Below, in pieces: positions 26,728-36,025 of a stretch of DNA of 64,000 bases. The DNA is from Roseomonas sp. OT10 (GTDB lineage: Bacteria; Pseudomonadota; Alphaproteobacteria; Acetobacterales; Acetobacteraceae), in NCBI RefSeq assembly GCF_020991085.1, contig NZ_CP087719.1, positions 4,546,001 to 4,610,000 on the forward strand, read 5' to 3'. Each line of letters begins with the position of its first letter. The first letter of the stretch is position 1. The position numbers and the translations under genes were made by a program. Under the pieces are notes generated by a model that saw nothing but the letters and a program-made list of their open reading frames with translations, was not told the origin of the DNA and searched no databases.

Positions 26728-27988
26728 GGGGCCAGATCGGCTCTGCCGTGGCGAGGGAGGCCGGATAGACGGGCACGGCACGCCCCCCCTGCCACTGGAT
26801 GATCACCAGCTCCGCACCGATCCGCCGCCCCTTCTCGTCGAACTTCAGCCGCCCGCCGGGCGACAGCTTCGCGACGCCATCGGTCAGGTCGAAGGCGCGC
26901 ATGGCATCGGCCACCTTGCGGCGGTCCGCCGTGCCGGCCCGCTCCGTGGCCTCGCGCAGGATCATGATGTCGGTGTAGGTCATGATGGAATCCTGGTTCA
27001 GCCAGGGCTCCCCGGTGCGGTCGGTGAAGCGCTTGGACAGCTCCTCCTGCCCCTTGCCGCCCCAGTTGGCGACCACGCCCATCAGCCCCTCGATGACGTC
27101 GCGGCCGATCACCTGCCCCAGCTCCGGGGCGCCGATCGCGCCGCCGTTGCTCACCTTGGGCAGCCGGTCTCCGGCGAGGCGGTACTCGGCGAACTTGTCC
27201 ATCAGCAGCTTGATATCGGGTACGTTGCTCATCAGCGTGAGCAGGAACTGCGGCCGGGCGCTGCGCACGCGCTGCACAATCGAGGTCGCGTCGGACAACG
27301 GCGGTGTGTAGGTCTCGTCCACCACCGCGCGGAGCTTGTTCCGCTCCAGTTCCGTGGCGCGGAGCGGGCGCATGAAGCTGGTGGCGGAGGCGTCGTTGCC
27401 GCCGATCAGCCCCACCGTCGTCGGCCGGGAGCCGGTGGCGCGCTGCGCCAGCTCCAGGATGGTCGGCAGCACCTTGGCCGCCTGCTCGTCGGCCGTCGGC
27501 GCCATCTGGAAGACGTAGCGGAAGCCGCGGTTGGTGATCAGGTCGGAATAGGACAGGGTCAGCCAGGGGAGCTCCGCCCGCTCCGTCACCTCCGTCACCG
27601 CGAGGGTGAAGCTGCTGAACCACGCCCCCGTGCCACCCACCAGGTCGGGATGCTGCGCCACCATGCGCTGCGCGGCATTCTTGGCCTTCTCGGCGGAGTC
27701 GCCGGCGTCGAACACCACCAGCTCCATCTTGGCGCCGCCGAGCGCCTTGATGCCGCCGCCGGCGTTGATCTCGTCGATCGCCATGTCCGCGCCGAGGCGC
27801 ATGAGCAGGCCCTGGCGTGCCCAGGGACCTGACATCGGCGCCAGCAGCGCCACCTTCACGGTCTGTCCCTGGGCCGTCGCCGGGCGGCTGCCCAGTGCCG
27901 CCGCCCCCGCGCCCAGCCCGAGCGCCAGGGCCGTGCGGCGCGGCACCGCCGGCCCGAACGCAACCCTCGTGCGGTTACCCTGATCCAT
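26720..27988 (-). CDS. Branched-chain amino acid-type ABC transporter substrate-binding protein
   Basis: This 422-residue periplasmic receptor of the LivJ/Leu-Ile-Val family has a Tat-like signal (VPRRTALALGLGAGAAALG), then VKVALLAPMSGPWARQG and the type I fold marks INAGGGIKALGGAKMELV and VGLIGGNDAS. Members in catabolic operons often bind aromatic acids, amides or short acids rather than amino acids. It lies 30 bases downstream of the LivF-type ATPase gene and overlaps the SDR gene by 8 bases. With two CoA-transferases in the same operon the ligand is likely a carboxylic acid. Confidence 0.93.
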   Translation of the reverse strand: MDQGNRTRVAFGPAVPRRTALALGLGAGAAALGSRPATAQGQTVKVALLAPMSGPWARQGLLMRLGADMAIDEINAGGGIKALGGAKMELVVFDAGDSAEKAKNAAQRMVAQHPDLVGGTGAWFSSFTLAVTEVTERAELPWLTLSYSDLITNRGFRYVFQMAPTADEQAAKVLPTILELAQRATGSRPTTVGLIGGNDASATSFMRPLRATELERNKLRAVVDETYTPPLSDATSIVQRVRSARPQFLLTLMSNVPDIKLLMDKFAEYRLAGDRLPKVSNGGAIGAPELGQVIGRDVIEGLMGVVANWGGKGQEELSKRFTDRTGEPWLNQDSIMTYTDIMILREATERAGTADRRKVADAMRAFDLTDGVAKLSPGGRLKFDEKGRRIGAELVIIQWQGGRAVPVYPASLATAEPIWPRV

Positions 27989-28018
27989 CGTCCGTCCCTC
28001 CTTGTTCGTGTTCGTCCG

Positions 28019-28722
<704 letters not shown>

Positions 28723-28735
<13 letters not shown>

Positions 28736-30498
28736 TTGGCCAGCCACTTGCGGCCGAGATAGGCCTCGATCACCGTCCTGTCCTCCACCACCTTGCGCGG
28801 CATGCCCTGCGACAGCACGCGGCCATGGTCGATCACCAGCAGCTCGTCGGCGACGCGCAGCATGGCGTGCATCGTGTGCTCGATGATGATCGTGGTCATG
28901 CCCTCGTCCCGCAGGCCGTGGAGCACGTCCAGCACCGCATCGCACTCCTCGCGGCCCAGGCCCGCCAGCGTCTCGTCGAGCAACAGCAGCCGCGGCCGCC
29001 CGGCCAGCGCGCGCGCCAGCTCCATCAGCCGCAGATCCTTGTTGGTCAGCCCGCCGGCCGGCACCGCGGCAAGATGGGACAGCCCCGTGCGCGCCATCGC
29101 GTCGCGCGCCGCCGCCACAGCCTCCTCGTCCGTCAGGCCGGCGCCGTAGGCACCGACCAGCACGTTGTCGAGGAGCGGCAGCCGCGGGAAGGACCGCACC
29201 ACCTGGAAGGTGCGGCCGACGCCCATGCGGCAGATCTCGTGCAGCTTGCGCCCCACCATCTGCTGCCCGTCCAGCAACGCCTCTCCCCGATTGGCCGGCA
29301 ACACGCCGTTGAGGACGTTGAACATGGTGGTCTTGCCGGCGCCGTTGGGCCCGATGATCCCAAGGATGCTGCCCTCCGCCACGGAGAAGCTGACATCCTC
29401 CACCGCCTTCAGGCCGCCGAACGACTTGGACAGCCCACGCACCTCCAGCAGCGTCCGGCCCCGGGGGCGCACGGCCTCCGGCAGGGCGCGTGGCGGGGGC
29501 ATGGGGGCGGGAGGGGCGGCCACCGCGGCTTTCGCGCCCCGCCGGGTCCAGCGGTCCCGGATGGTCCAGTACAGCCCCTCCGGCGCCAGCAGCATGATCA
29601 GGATGATGGCGATGCCGTAGACCACGCCCTGGATGCCCGGGACGAGTTCCCCAAGCTCCGCATGCAGGGTCTCCGACAGCGGGATCAGGATGGCGGCCCC
29701 GATCAGCGGCCCCCAGTAGGTCCCGACGCCGCCGAACAGCACCACCACCAGGGCCTGGGCGGAGACCAGCATCCCGAACACCGCCTCCGGCGTCACCACG
29801 AGCAGCACGCAGGCGTAAAGCCCCCCCGCCGCCGAGGCGAGCGCGCCGCTGACCATCAGGGCGCGCATCTTCCACAGGCGCACGTTGATGCCCGCCGCCT
29901 CGGCCGCCAGCTCGTTCTGGCGGATCGCCATCAGCGAGAGGCCGAAGCGGGAGTTCTCCACCACCATGCTGACCGCCATCGCGATGGCGAGCAGACCCAC
30001 GGCGATGGCGGTGTAGGAGCGGGGGTCGGAGAACTGCAGCCACGCGGCGGGCGCATCCCGCCGCATGGGCAGGGAGACCTCCTGGTAGCCGAGATACTGC
30101 AGCAGGTAGGAGATGAGCAGGGGATAGGCCAGCATGGCCAGCGCGAAGTAGTGGCCGCGCAGCCGGAAGGTCGGCAGCCCGATCAGCAGCGCGGCCAGCG
30201 CCCCGAGCAGCACGGCGACGGGGATGCTGATCCACGGCGTCACGTCGAGCAGGGCCGTCCCCAGCGCCACCGTGTAGGCGCCGAGGCCGAAGAACGCCGC
30301 ATGGCCGAAGGAGGTCAGGCCGACATAGCCGGAGAAGACGTTCCAGCTGAGGCCGAGCACGGCCCAGATCGGCACGAGGGTGAGCATCAGCTGGTAGTAG
30401 CTGTTGGTCACCATGCCGCTGACGGCGAGGTAGGCGGCGAGCAGCAGGGCCAGGACCAGGCCGTGGCGCCGCAGCCGAGAGGAAGCGCCGGGCCTCAT
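28723..30498 (-). CDS. Fused LivM permease - LivG ATPase of a branched-chain-type ABC importer
   Basis: One 591-residue chain combines a LivM permease (residues about 1-325, many membrane helices, EAA-like loop MAIRQNELAAEAAGINV) and a LivG ATPase (about 345-591). The ATPase has Walker A GPNGAGKTT and FQVVRSF, but the expected LSxGQ signature reads TNKDLRLMELARAL and Walker B ends LLLLDETLAGL, so the signature is degenerate. Fused LivM-LivG proteins occur in other proteobacteria. The ATG at 30498 overlaps the LivH stop by 4 bases. The much longer upstream open frame is a shadow of LivH. Confidence 0.93.
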
Positions 30499-31454
30499 GC
30501 GCGTTCCGCCGATCGGCCGAAGAAGCCCTGTGGCCGGAGCATCAGGATCAGCAGGAAGACCACGAAGATCGCGGAGTTCTGCAGCTGCGGTGGGAGCGCC
30601 AGGGCGGAGAACTGCTGCACGAACCCGACCGTGAGCCCGCCCCAGAAGGCGCCGAGGATGCTGCCCATGCCGCCGAGCACGACGCCGGCATACATGATGA
30701 TCACGAAGTCGAGCCCCACGAAGGGTGAATAGGACAGGAAGGTGGCGATCAGCCCGCCGGCGACCGCGGTGATGCCGCTGCCCAGGCCGAAGGCGATGCG
30801 GTGCGCGCGGTCCACGTCCACGCCCGCATAGGTCGCGGCCGTGGGGTTGTCGGCCGCCGCCCGCAGGGAGCGGCCGAGCCGCGTCCGCTCCAGCAGCACG
30901 TAGAGCGCGACCGCCACGGCGATCGCCACCAGGCTGGACACCAGCCTGGCCTGGTTCAGGAAGATGACCGCATCCGTGAACGGCACCTCCAGCACCCAGG
31001 CGGAGGAGGAGAGCGGCGTGCGCACCGTGCGCGGCGAGGAGCCGAACACGATCAGCCCGCCATTCTGCAGCACCAGCGACACCCCCAGCGTCACGATCAG
31101 CTGCCCGAAATGTCCCTCGTCGAGGCTGGCGGAGCTGCGCAGGCCCGAGACGCGGGAGATGAGGAAGCGGTGCAGCAGGACGCCGCCCGCGAAGACGATG
31201 GGCCCCGCCAGCACGGCGGCCAGCAATGGCCCGGCATAGGGCCCGAGGAAGGCCAGCAGCCCCCAGCCGGTGAAGAGGTAGTAGGCGGCGAACATCCCCA
31301 GCATCAGAAAGTCGCCCTGCGCGAAGTTCACCACCCGCATGATGCCGAAGATCAGCCCGAGCCCAACGCACATCAGCCCGTAGATGCAGCCGATCATCAC
31401 GCCCGCCACCAGGGCGTTCAGGATGTTCTCGATGAGGATCTGGGCTTCGCTCAA
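30495..31454 (-). CDS. LivH-type ABC transporter permease
   Basis: This 319-residue inner-membrane permease opens with IENILNALVAGVMIGCIYGL and carries the LivH hallmarks FGIMRVVNFAQGDFLMLG and RAAADNPTAATYAGVDV (EAA loop). A TTG at 31454 is the likely start: AAGGGAGA stands 6 bases before it, while the upstream extension to 31535 is Arg/Gly-rich and not membrane-like. It ends by a 4-base overlap with the fused LivM-LivG gene. The 147 bases between it and the CoA-transferase show no clear signal. Confidence 0.92.
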   Translation of the reverse strand: MSEAQILIENILNALVAGVMIGCIYGLMCVGLGLIFGIMRVVNFAQGDFLMLGMFAAYYLFTGWGLLAFLGPYAGPLLAAVLAGPIVFAGGVLLHRFLISRVSGLRSSASLDEGHFGQLIVTLGVSLVLQNGGLIVFGSSPRTVRTPLSSSAWVLEVPFTDAVIFLNQARLVSSLVAIAVAVALYVLLERTRLGRSLRAAADNPTAATYAGVDVDRAHRIAFGLGSGITAVAGGLIATFLSYSPFVGLDFVIIMYAGVVLGGMGSILGAFWGGLTVGFVQQFSALALPPQLQNSAIFVVFLLILMLRPQGFFGRSAERA

Positions 31455-31601
31455 GGGTCGTCTCCCTTGCGCGTGCCTCGCGGTGCGACCGTTCCGCCTT
31501 CCATGGCCTTCAACGTCCCCTCTTGCGCGCGCCATGCGTTGATCGCCGGCTGCGCCGTTGCGGTGCCGCCCGCCCCTCCAGGGGCGGGCGGATCGCCGCC
31601 T

Positions 31602-32822
31602 CTAGACCTCGATCGTGCCGGATGCCCGCAATGCGGCGAGCCGTGCCGCGTCGTAGCCCAGCAGGCCGCCGAGCACCTCGTCGGTGTGCTCCCCGATCAG
31701 CGGCGGCCGGCGCAGCTCCACGCGCTCGCCATCCATCCGGAAGGGCGGCGAGGTGTAGGTCGCCTCCTTCAGCTCCGGGTGGTCCAGGCGCTGCCAGTAG
31801 CGGCGATGCCGCAGCTGCGGGTCGTCCTCCATCAGGCTGCGCGGATCGGCGACCACCCCGGCCGGGATGCCAGCCGCCTGAAGCCGGGCCATGACCTCCG
31901 CGGCCTCGCGCCCTTCCGTCCATCGCGAGACGGCCGCCTCGACCTCGTCCACCCGGGCGAGGCGCCCCGCGGCGGTGGCCAGGCCCGGATCGGCCGCCAG
32001 GGCCTCCGTGCCGATGAGCGTCGCCAGCGCACCCCACTGCGCGTCGGTCAGCACCGTGATGGCGCACCAGCGATCCTCGCCGCGGCAGCGGAAGACGTTG
32101 TGCGGCGCGTGCCGGGCGGAGCGGTTGCCGACGCGCTCCGGCTCCTTCCCCGTGATCGCCTGCTCCAGCACGGCCGGCCCGAGGCAGTTGATGGTCGACT
32201 CCACCTGCGCGAGGTCGATCTTCATGCCGCGGCCCGTGCGCCGGCGGTGCCGCAGCGCCGCCAGCACCGCGAAGGCGGCGTGATAGGGATTGGCGGCGTG
32301 GTCCGGGAAATGCGTCCCCGGCCCCACCGGCGGTCCGCCCGCATAGCCCGTCAGCGACATCATCCCGGTCACCGCGCTGATCGTCATGCCGACGCCCAGC
32401 AGGTTCGACAGCGGCCCGTCCTCGCCATACATCGGCATGGACAGGTAGATGATGTCCGGGCGGACCTTGCGGACCTCCTCGTAGCTGAGGCCCAGGCGGT
32501 CCATCGCGCCCGGCCCGAAATTGTTGCTCACCACGTCGGCCTGGCGGATCAGGTCGAGCACGATGGCCTGGCCTTCCGGGGACTTCAGGTTCAGCGCCAC
32601 GCTGCGCTTGCCGGTGTTGCGGGAGGCGAAGTATCCGCTGCGGTTCAGCCCGGCCACGCCGTCGCGGAACGGCCCGCCGAGCCGGACCGGATCGGCGCGC
32701 GTCGCGCTTTCGAACTTGATGACCTCCGCGCCGAAATCGGCGAAGATCTTCGTGGCGAAGGGGCCGGCCCCGGCCCAGGTCAGGTCGGCGAAGCGGATGC
32801 CCCGCAGGAAGCGAGCCTGCAT
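31602..32822 (-). CDS. CaiB/BaiF family (class III) CoA-transferase
   Basis: This 406-residue CoA-transferase starts LRGIRFADLTWAGAGPF, with FGAEVIKFES and NTGKRSVALNL as family blocks. The position of the catalytic Asp reads QVESTIN, so Glu replaces Asp as in a sizeable branch of the family. GAGGAA sits just before the ATG at 32822. It is 14 bases downstream of a second, related CoA-transferase, and the two may act as a pair or heteromer. It would activate the acid brought in by the Liv-type importer encoded downstream. Confidence 0.93.
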   Translation of the reverse strand: MQARFLRGIRFADLTWAGAGPFATKIFADFGAEVIKFESATRADPVRLGGPFRDGVAGLNRSGYFASRNTGKRSVALNLKSPEGQAIVLDLIRQADVVSNNFGPGAMDRLGLSYEEVRKVRPDIIYLSMPMYGEDGPLSNLLGVGMTISAVTGMMSLTGYAGGPPVGPGTHFPDHAANPYHAAFAVLAALRHRRRTGRGMKIDLAQVESTINCLGPAVLEQAITGKEPERVGNRSARHAPHNVFRCRGEDRWCAITVLTDAQWGALATLIGTEALAADPGLATAAGRLARVDEVEAAVSRWTEGREAAEVMARLQAAGIPAGVVADPRSLMEDDPQLRHRRYWQRLDHPELKEATYTSPPFRMDGERVELRRPPLIGEHTDEVLGGLLGYDAARLAALRASGTIEV

Positions 32823-32836
32823 GCCGTGTTCCTCCC

Positions 32837-34015
32837 TCAGCCCGCCGCCGAGCGCGACGAGGCGCCGCCCAGCATCTCCGCGGTGTGCTCGCCCGGCAGC
32901 GGCGCGGCGCGGTCGACCTGCCAGACCGGCTCGGACAGGCGGTAGGGCGCGCCGGGAAAGCGAAAGCTGCGGCCCGCCGCCGGATGCGGCAGTTCGCGGA
33001 AGTAGCGGCGGAACAGAAGCTGCGGATCGGCCGGCAGGTCCGCCACCCGGCTGACCGGGGCCATGATGAGGCGCCGCCGCAGCGCCTGCTCGCGCATCTG
33101 CGCCTTCGTCTTGTCGGCCGCGAAGGATTCGAACAGCGCCCGGAACTCGTCCCGCATGGCGCGCGTCGTGCGCTTGCGCCGGTCGGACCAGTCGGGCTCG
33201 CTCAGCCGGTCGGCGCCCGGATGCCCCTCCTCCCGCATCCAGTCCACCAGCGCCTTCCAGGAGGCGGGGATGGAGGGCGAGCTTGCCAGGAACACATGCC
33301 CGTCCCGGCAGGCGAGCACCTGCTCCGTGGCGTCGCGCGTTCCCTCGCCGCCCCGCACGGGAATGCGCTGCTCCAGGTCCCAGACCTGAAGGGCGTTCTG
33401 CAGCGAGTGCGCGATGCACTCCTGCGCCGAGACGTCGATGAGGTGGGGGCCCCCGTCGTTGTTCTCGACGTCGTAGAGCGCGAGAGCCAGGGCCGCGGCC
33501 GTGTACAGCGAGGCGACGAAGCTCGTCTGCTCTCCCGCGATGCGCAGCGGCGGCGCATCCGGCGTGCCCGACATCCAGGCGATCCCGCCCAGGGCCTGGG
33601 TCACGAGATCGGATCCCAGATATCCGGCATAGGGTCCGTCGAGCCCGAAATGCGAGACCACGGCGACGACCCGGCGCCCCGGCACGGAGAGCACCAGGGG
33701 CAGCAGCTCGGCTTCCGGTCCCTCGAGCACGACGATGCCCGCCCCGGCCACGAGGTCCGCCAGGACCGCCCGGCCGTCCTCCAGTTCCAGGTCGACGGCC
33801 ACGCTCTTCTTGTTGGCATTGAGGAAGGAGAAGCGCACGTCGCCCCCCAGCCCCGGCAGTCCTGCCTCGCCGCGATCCGTCCGCCCTCCTGGCGGCTCGA
33901 CGCGGATGACCTCCGCGCCGAGATCGGCGAAGAGCCGCGTGGCATAGGCGCTCAGCTCACGGGTCAGATCGATGATGCGCAAACCATCATAGGGACGCTG
34001 CGTAGCGTTCGGCAC
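32837..34015 (-). CDS. CaiB/BaiF family (class III) CoA-transferase
   Basis: This 392-residue CoA-transferase has DGLRIIDLTRELSAYA, LGAEVIRVEPPGG and NANKKSVAVDLE. The active-site segment is DVSAQECIAHS, with Glu (or a shifted site) in place of the usual Asp. Residues 260-330 are more divergent than in its neighbour. It forms a tandem pair with the gene at 31602, resembling a split version of the fused double CoA-transferase at 11912. Confidence 0.92.
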   Translation of the reverse strand: MPNATQRPYDGLRIIDLTRELSAYATRLFADLGAEVIRVEPPGGRTDRGEAGLPGLGGDVRFSFLNANKKSVAVDLELEDGRAVLADLVAGAGIVVLEGPEAELLPLVLSVPGRRVVAVVSHFGLDGPYAGYLGSDLVTQALGGIAWMSGTPDAPPLRIAGEQTSFVASLYTAAALALALYDVENNDGGPHLIDVSAQECIAHSLQNALQVWDLEQRIPVRGGEGTRDATEQVLACRDGHVFLASSPSIPASWKALVDWMREEGHPGADRLSEPDWSDRRKRTTRAMRDEFRALFESFAADKTKAQMREQALRRRLIMAPVSRVADLPADPQLLFRRYFRELPHPAAGRSFRFPGAPYRLSEPVWQVDRAAPLPGEHTAEMLGGASSRSAAG

Positions 34016-34054
34016 GGGGTTCCCCCTCTCGTTCGTTGTGGCGCCCAGGACGTT

Positions 34055-35029
34055 TCACGCCCTGGGCAGGACCGCTTCCAGGGTCGCGTGGAAGGCGGCG
34101 GGAGCCTCATAGGCAACCCAGTGACCGGCGCCGGGGATGATCCGCACCGACGCATCGGGCCGGGCCTGGCGCAGCGCCGCGATGCGGCCGGGCAGGTCGG
34201 GCGCGGCTGGCGCGTCACGTTCGCCCCAGATGGCCGCGACCGGTGCGGGCACCCGCGGCAGCACCCCGCTGAGTGAGGCGCTCGTGGCGAAGGGGACGCT
34301 CGCCACGCGCGCGCGGGAGCTGTTCCACTCCTGGATCTCCAAAGCCAGGTCGTCGACATGGACCGGATCGGCCAGCATCAGCCGCTCCAGATTGGCGCGG
34401 TGCGCGGCGCGGCGTTCCGCGCCGGTCTTGTCGCGCACACGCTCCAGGCGGATCGGTCCGCGCGGCACGCCCAGGGCTCCGGCACCAACCAGGACCAGCG
34501 ATCGCACGGACGACGCAGCGGCGGCGGCCACGTGGCCGGCAATCAGTGCGCCGAATGAGAAGCCCACCAGATCGCATGCGGCCCCGGGCGGCAGCAGCTC
34601 CGTCAGCCCGGCGGCGACGATCCCGCCCAGGCTGTCAGGCCCGTAGGGCTCCGGGGGCATCGCGGACTCGCCAAGTCCCGGCAGGTCGGCAGCCAGCACG
34701 GTCCGGGACCGGGACAAGGCAGGAATGTTGCGGACCCAGTGCCGCCAGGAGCCGGCACCGCCATGCAGCAGCACGATCGGCGGCCCCTCGCCCCACAGGT
34801 GCCAGACCATCGTGCCGGCCCCGCAGGGGGTCTCCCGACGCCGGGACGCCATCTGGACCTGTTCCAGGGCCTCCGCCGCCGATGCGGCCTCCGCAGCCTG
34901 GTCCCGGAAGGAAGGCATCATCGCCAGCCGTGCCCCGCTTCCCGGATCGGGCGCAGGGGCCGGGATGACATACGGCAGCCCGCGGAAATGAAGGCTGGTT
35001 TCATGCGCCTGAGGTTCCTCCCCGGGCAT
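34055..35029 (-). CDS. Alpha/beta hydrolase
   Basis: This hydrolase of up to 324 residues has the oxyanion segment VLLHGGAGSW, nucleophile Ser in GFSFGA, acid in WGERDAP and the final catalytic His in GAGHWVAY. It could hydrolyse an ester, lactone or C-C bond of the imported compound. The first 60 residues are not part of the fold, and starts at 34921 or 34918 are possible. The promoter-like TTGACATATAGAAT lies only a few bases upstream of the longest start, so either the message is almost leaderless or a later start is used. First gene of the minus-strand operon that ends at 24974. Confidence 0.87.
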   Translation of the reverse strand: MPGEEPQAHETSLHFRGLPYVIPAPAPDPGSGARLAMMPSFRDQAAEAASAAEALEQVQMASRRRETPCGAGTMVWHLWGEGPPIVLLHGGAGSWRHWVRNIPALSRSRTVLAADLPGLGESAMPPEPYGPDSLGGIVAAGLTELLPPGAACDLVGFSFGALIAGHVAAAAASSVRSLVLVGAGALGVPRGPIRLERVRDKTGAERRAAHRANLERLMLADPVHVDDLALEIQEWNSSRARVASVPFATSASLSGVLPRVPAPVAAIWGERDAPAAPDLPGRIAALRQARPDASVRIIPGAGHWVAYEAPAAFHATLEAVLPRA

Positions 35030-35065
35030 TGTGCAAAATGCATTCTATATGTCAATCGCGAAGGA
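35030..35065 (-). promoter_or_regulatory. Candidate promoter/operator of the alpha/beta hydrolase-Liv operon
   Basis: Read on the minus strand this region gives TTGACATATAGAATGCATT followed by TTGCACAATG. TTGACA is a consensus -35, with ACAATG 17 bases later, and AATGCATT is an 8-base palindrome. The word ATTCTATAT (plus strand 35042-35050) is identical to that at 5041-5049. The rest of the gap to 35253 shows no gene. Confidence 0.5.
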
Positions 35066-35253
35066 CGCTGCCGCCCGGCTGGCCGCCCCTGCACGTCCAG
35101 GCGCGCGAAAAGAGAAGCAGGAGGCTGTGACCCGGCTACCAGCGGCCGGGCATCCTCCCGGCGCGGAGGTCCGAGGTTCGGTTGTCGGTCTCAGCAACCC
35201 AACCCTACCGAAAACCACCGCGGTGACCGCCCGCTCAGGAACGGCTAGCCGGC

Positions 35254-35825
35254 GTGCCCGGCACCTGCATGGACCTGTTCGACCGCGAGCAGTATCGCGA
35301 CTTCCACGGCCAGGAGCCGCCGGCCGGGTGGCGCGAGGCCACCGTGGACGACGTGCGCGCGGCCTTCGGCCACGAGCGCCCGAACGTCCTGTTCACCTCG
35401 CCCCCCCCTGCAAGGGCTTCTCCGGCCTGCTCAGCGAGACCAAGAGCCGGACCCGGAAGTACCAGGCCCTGAACCGCCTGACGCTCCGCGGCATCTGGCT
35501 GGCGCTGGAGGCCTACCGGGACGATACGGTGGAGCTGATCCTGCTGGAGAATGTGCCCAGGATCGCCTCGCGCGGCCGACCGCTCCTGGACCAGATCGGC
35601 GGCCTGCTACGGGCCTACGGCTACGCCGTGGCCGAGACGACGCATGACTGCGGCGAGCTGGGCGGTCTGGCGCAGTCGCGCCGCCGCTTCCTGCTGGTGG
35701 CCCGCCACACCGCCAAGGTGAAGCCATTCCTCTACGAGCCGCCGAAGCGCTCGCTGCACGGCGTCGGCGACGTCCTCTCCCGCATGCCCCTGCCCGGCGG
35801 TCCGGTCGGGCGGGTGGCCGCCTGA
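35254..35825 (+). pseudogene. Broken C-5 cytosine DNA methyltransferase remnant
   Basis: Pieces of a cytosine-5 methyltransferase are present in two frames. The first frame reads DLFDREQYRDF up to FTSPP and the second continues CKGFSGLLSE, which together restore the PPCxGFS catalytic Cys motif. ENVPRI (motif VI, ENV) and QSRRRFLLVAR (motif VIII, QxRxR) follow. The frame changes at a run of eight C at 35401-35408, where six would keep it open. The N-terminal SAM-binding part is missing, and the chain stops at 35825 before motifs IX-X. It is therefore a fragment truncated at both ends with a frameshift. It marks the left edge of a low-GC block. Confidence 0.8.
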
Positions 35826-36025
35826 GACCGCGCGATGGTTGCGCCGCTCCTGCCCCAGCCCTGCTGGGCCGGGTTTGCTCGGACAGCGGCCGGGGTGCAT
35901 ACGCCCGAAGCCGATCGGGCAAGTCTTGCGAAACGTGTCGTGTGATGTCCCTTGGCAACCCCTGCCTGCGCCGTCCCACCGCTTCGCCGGGGCCGGCCGC
36001 CTGCTTGACCGCCCCCCCGGCGTGT

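Noticed and set aside
35254-35825. Active restriction-modification or phage-defence gene
   Set aside because: The methyltransferase is truncated at both ends and frameshifted, and no endonuclease is nearby.
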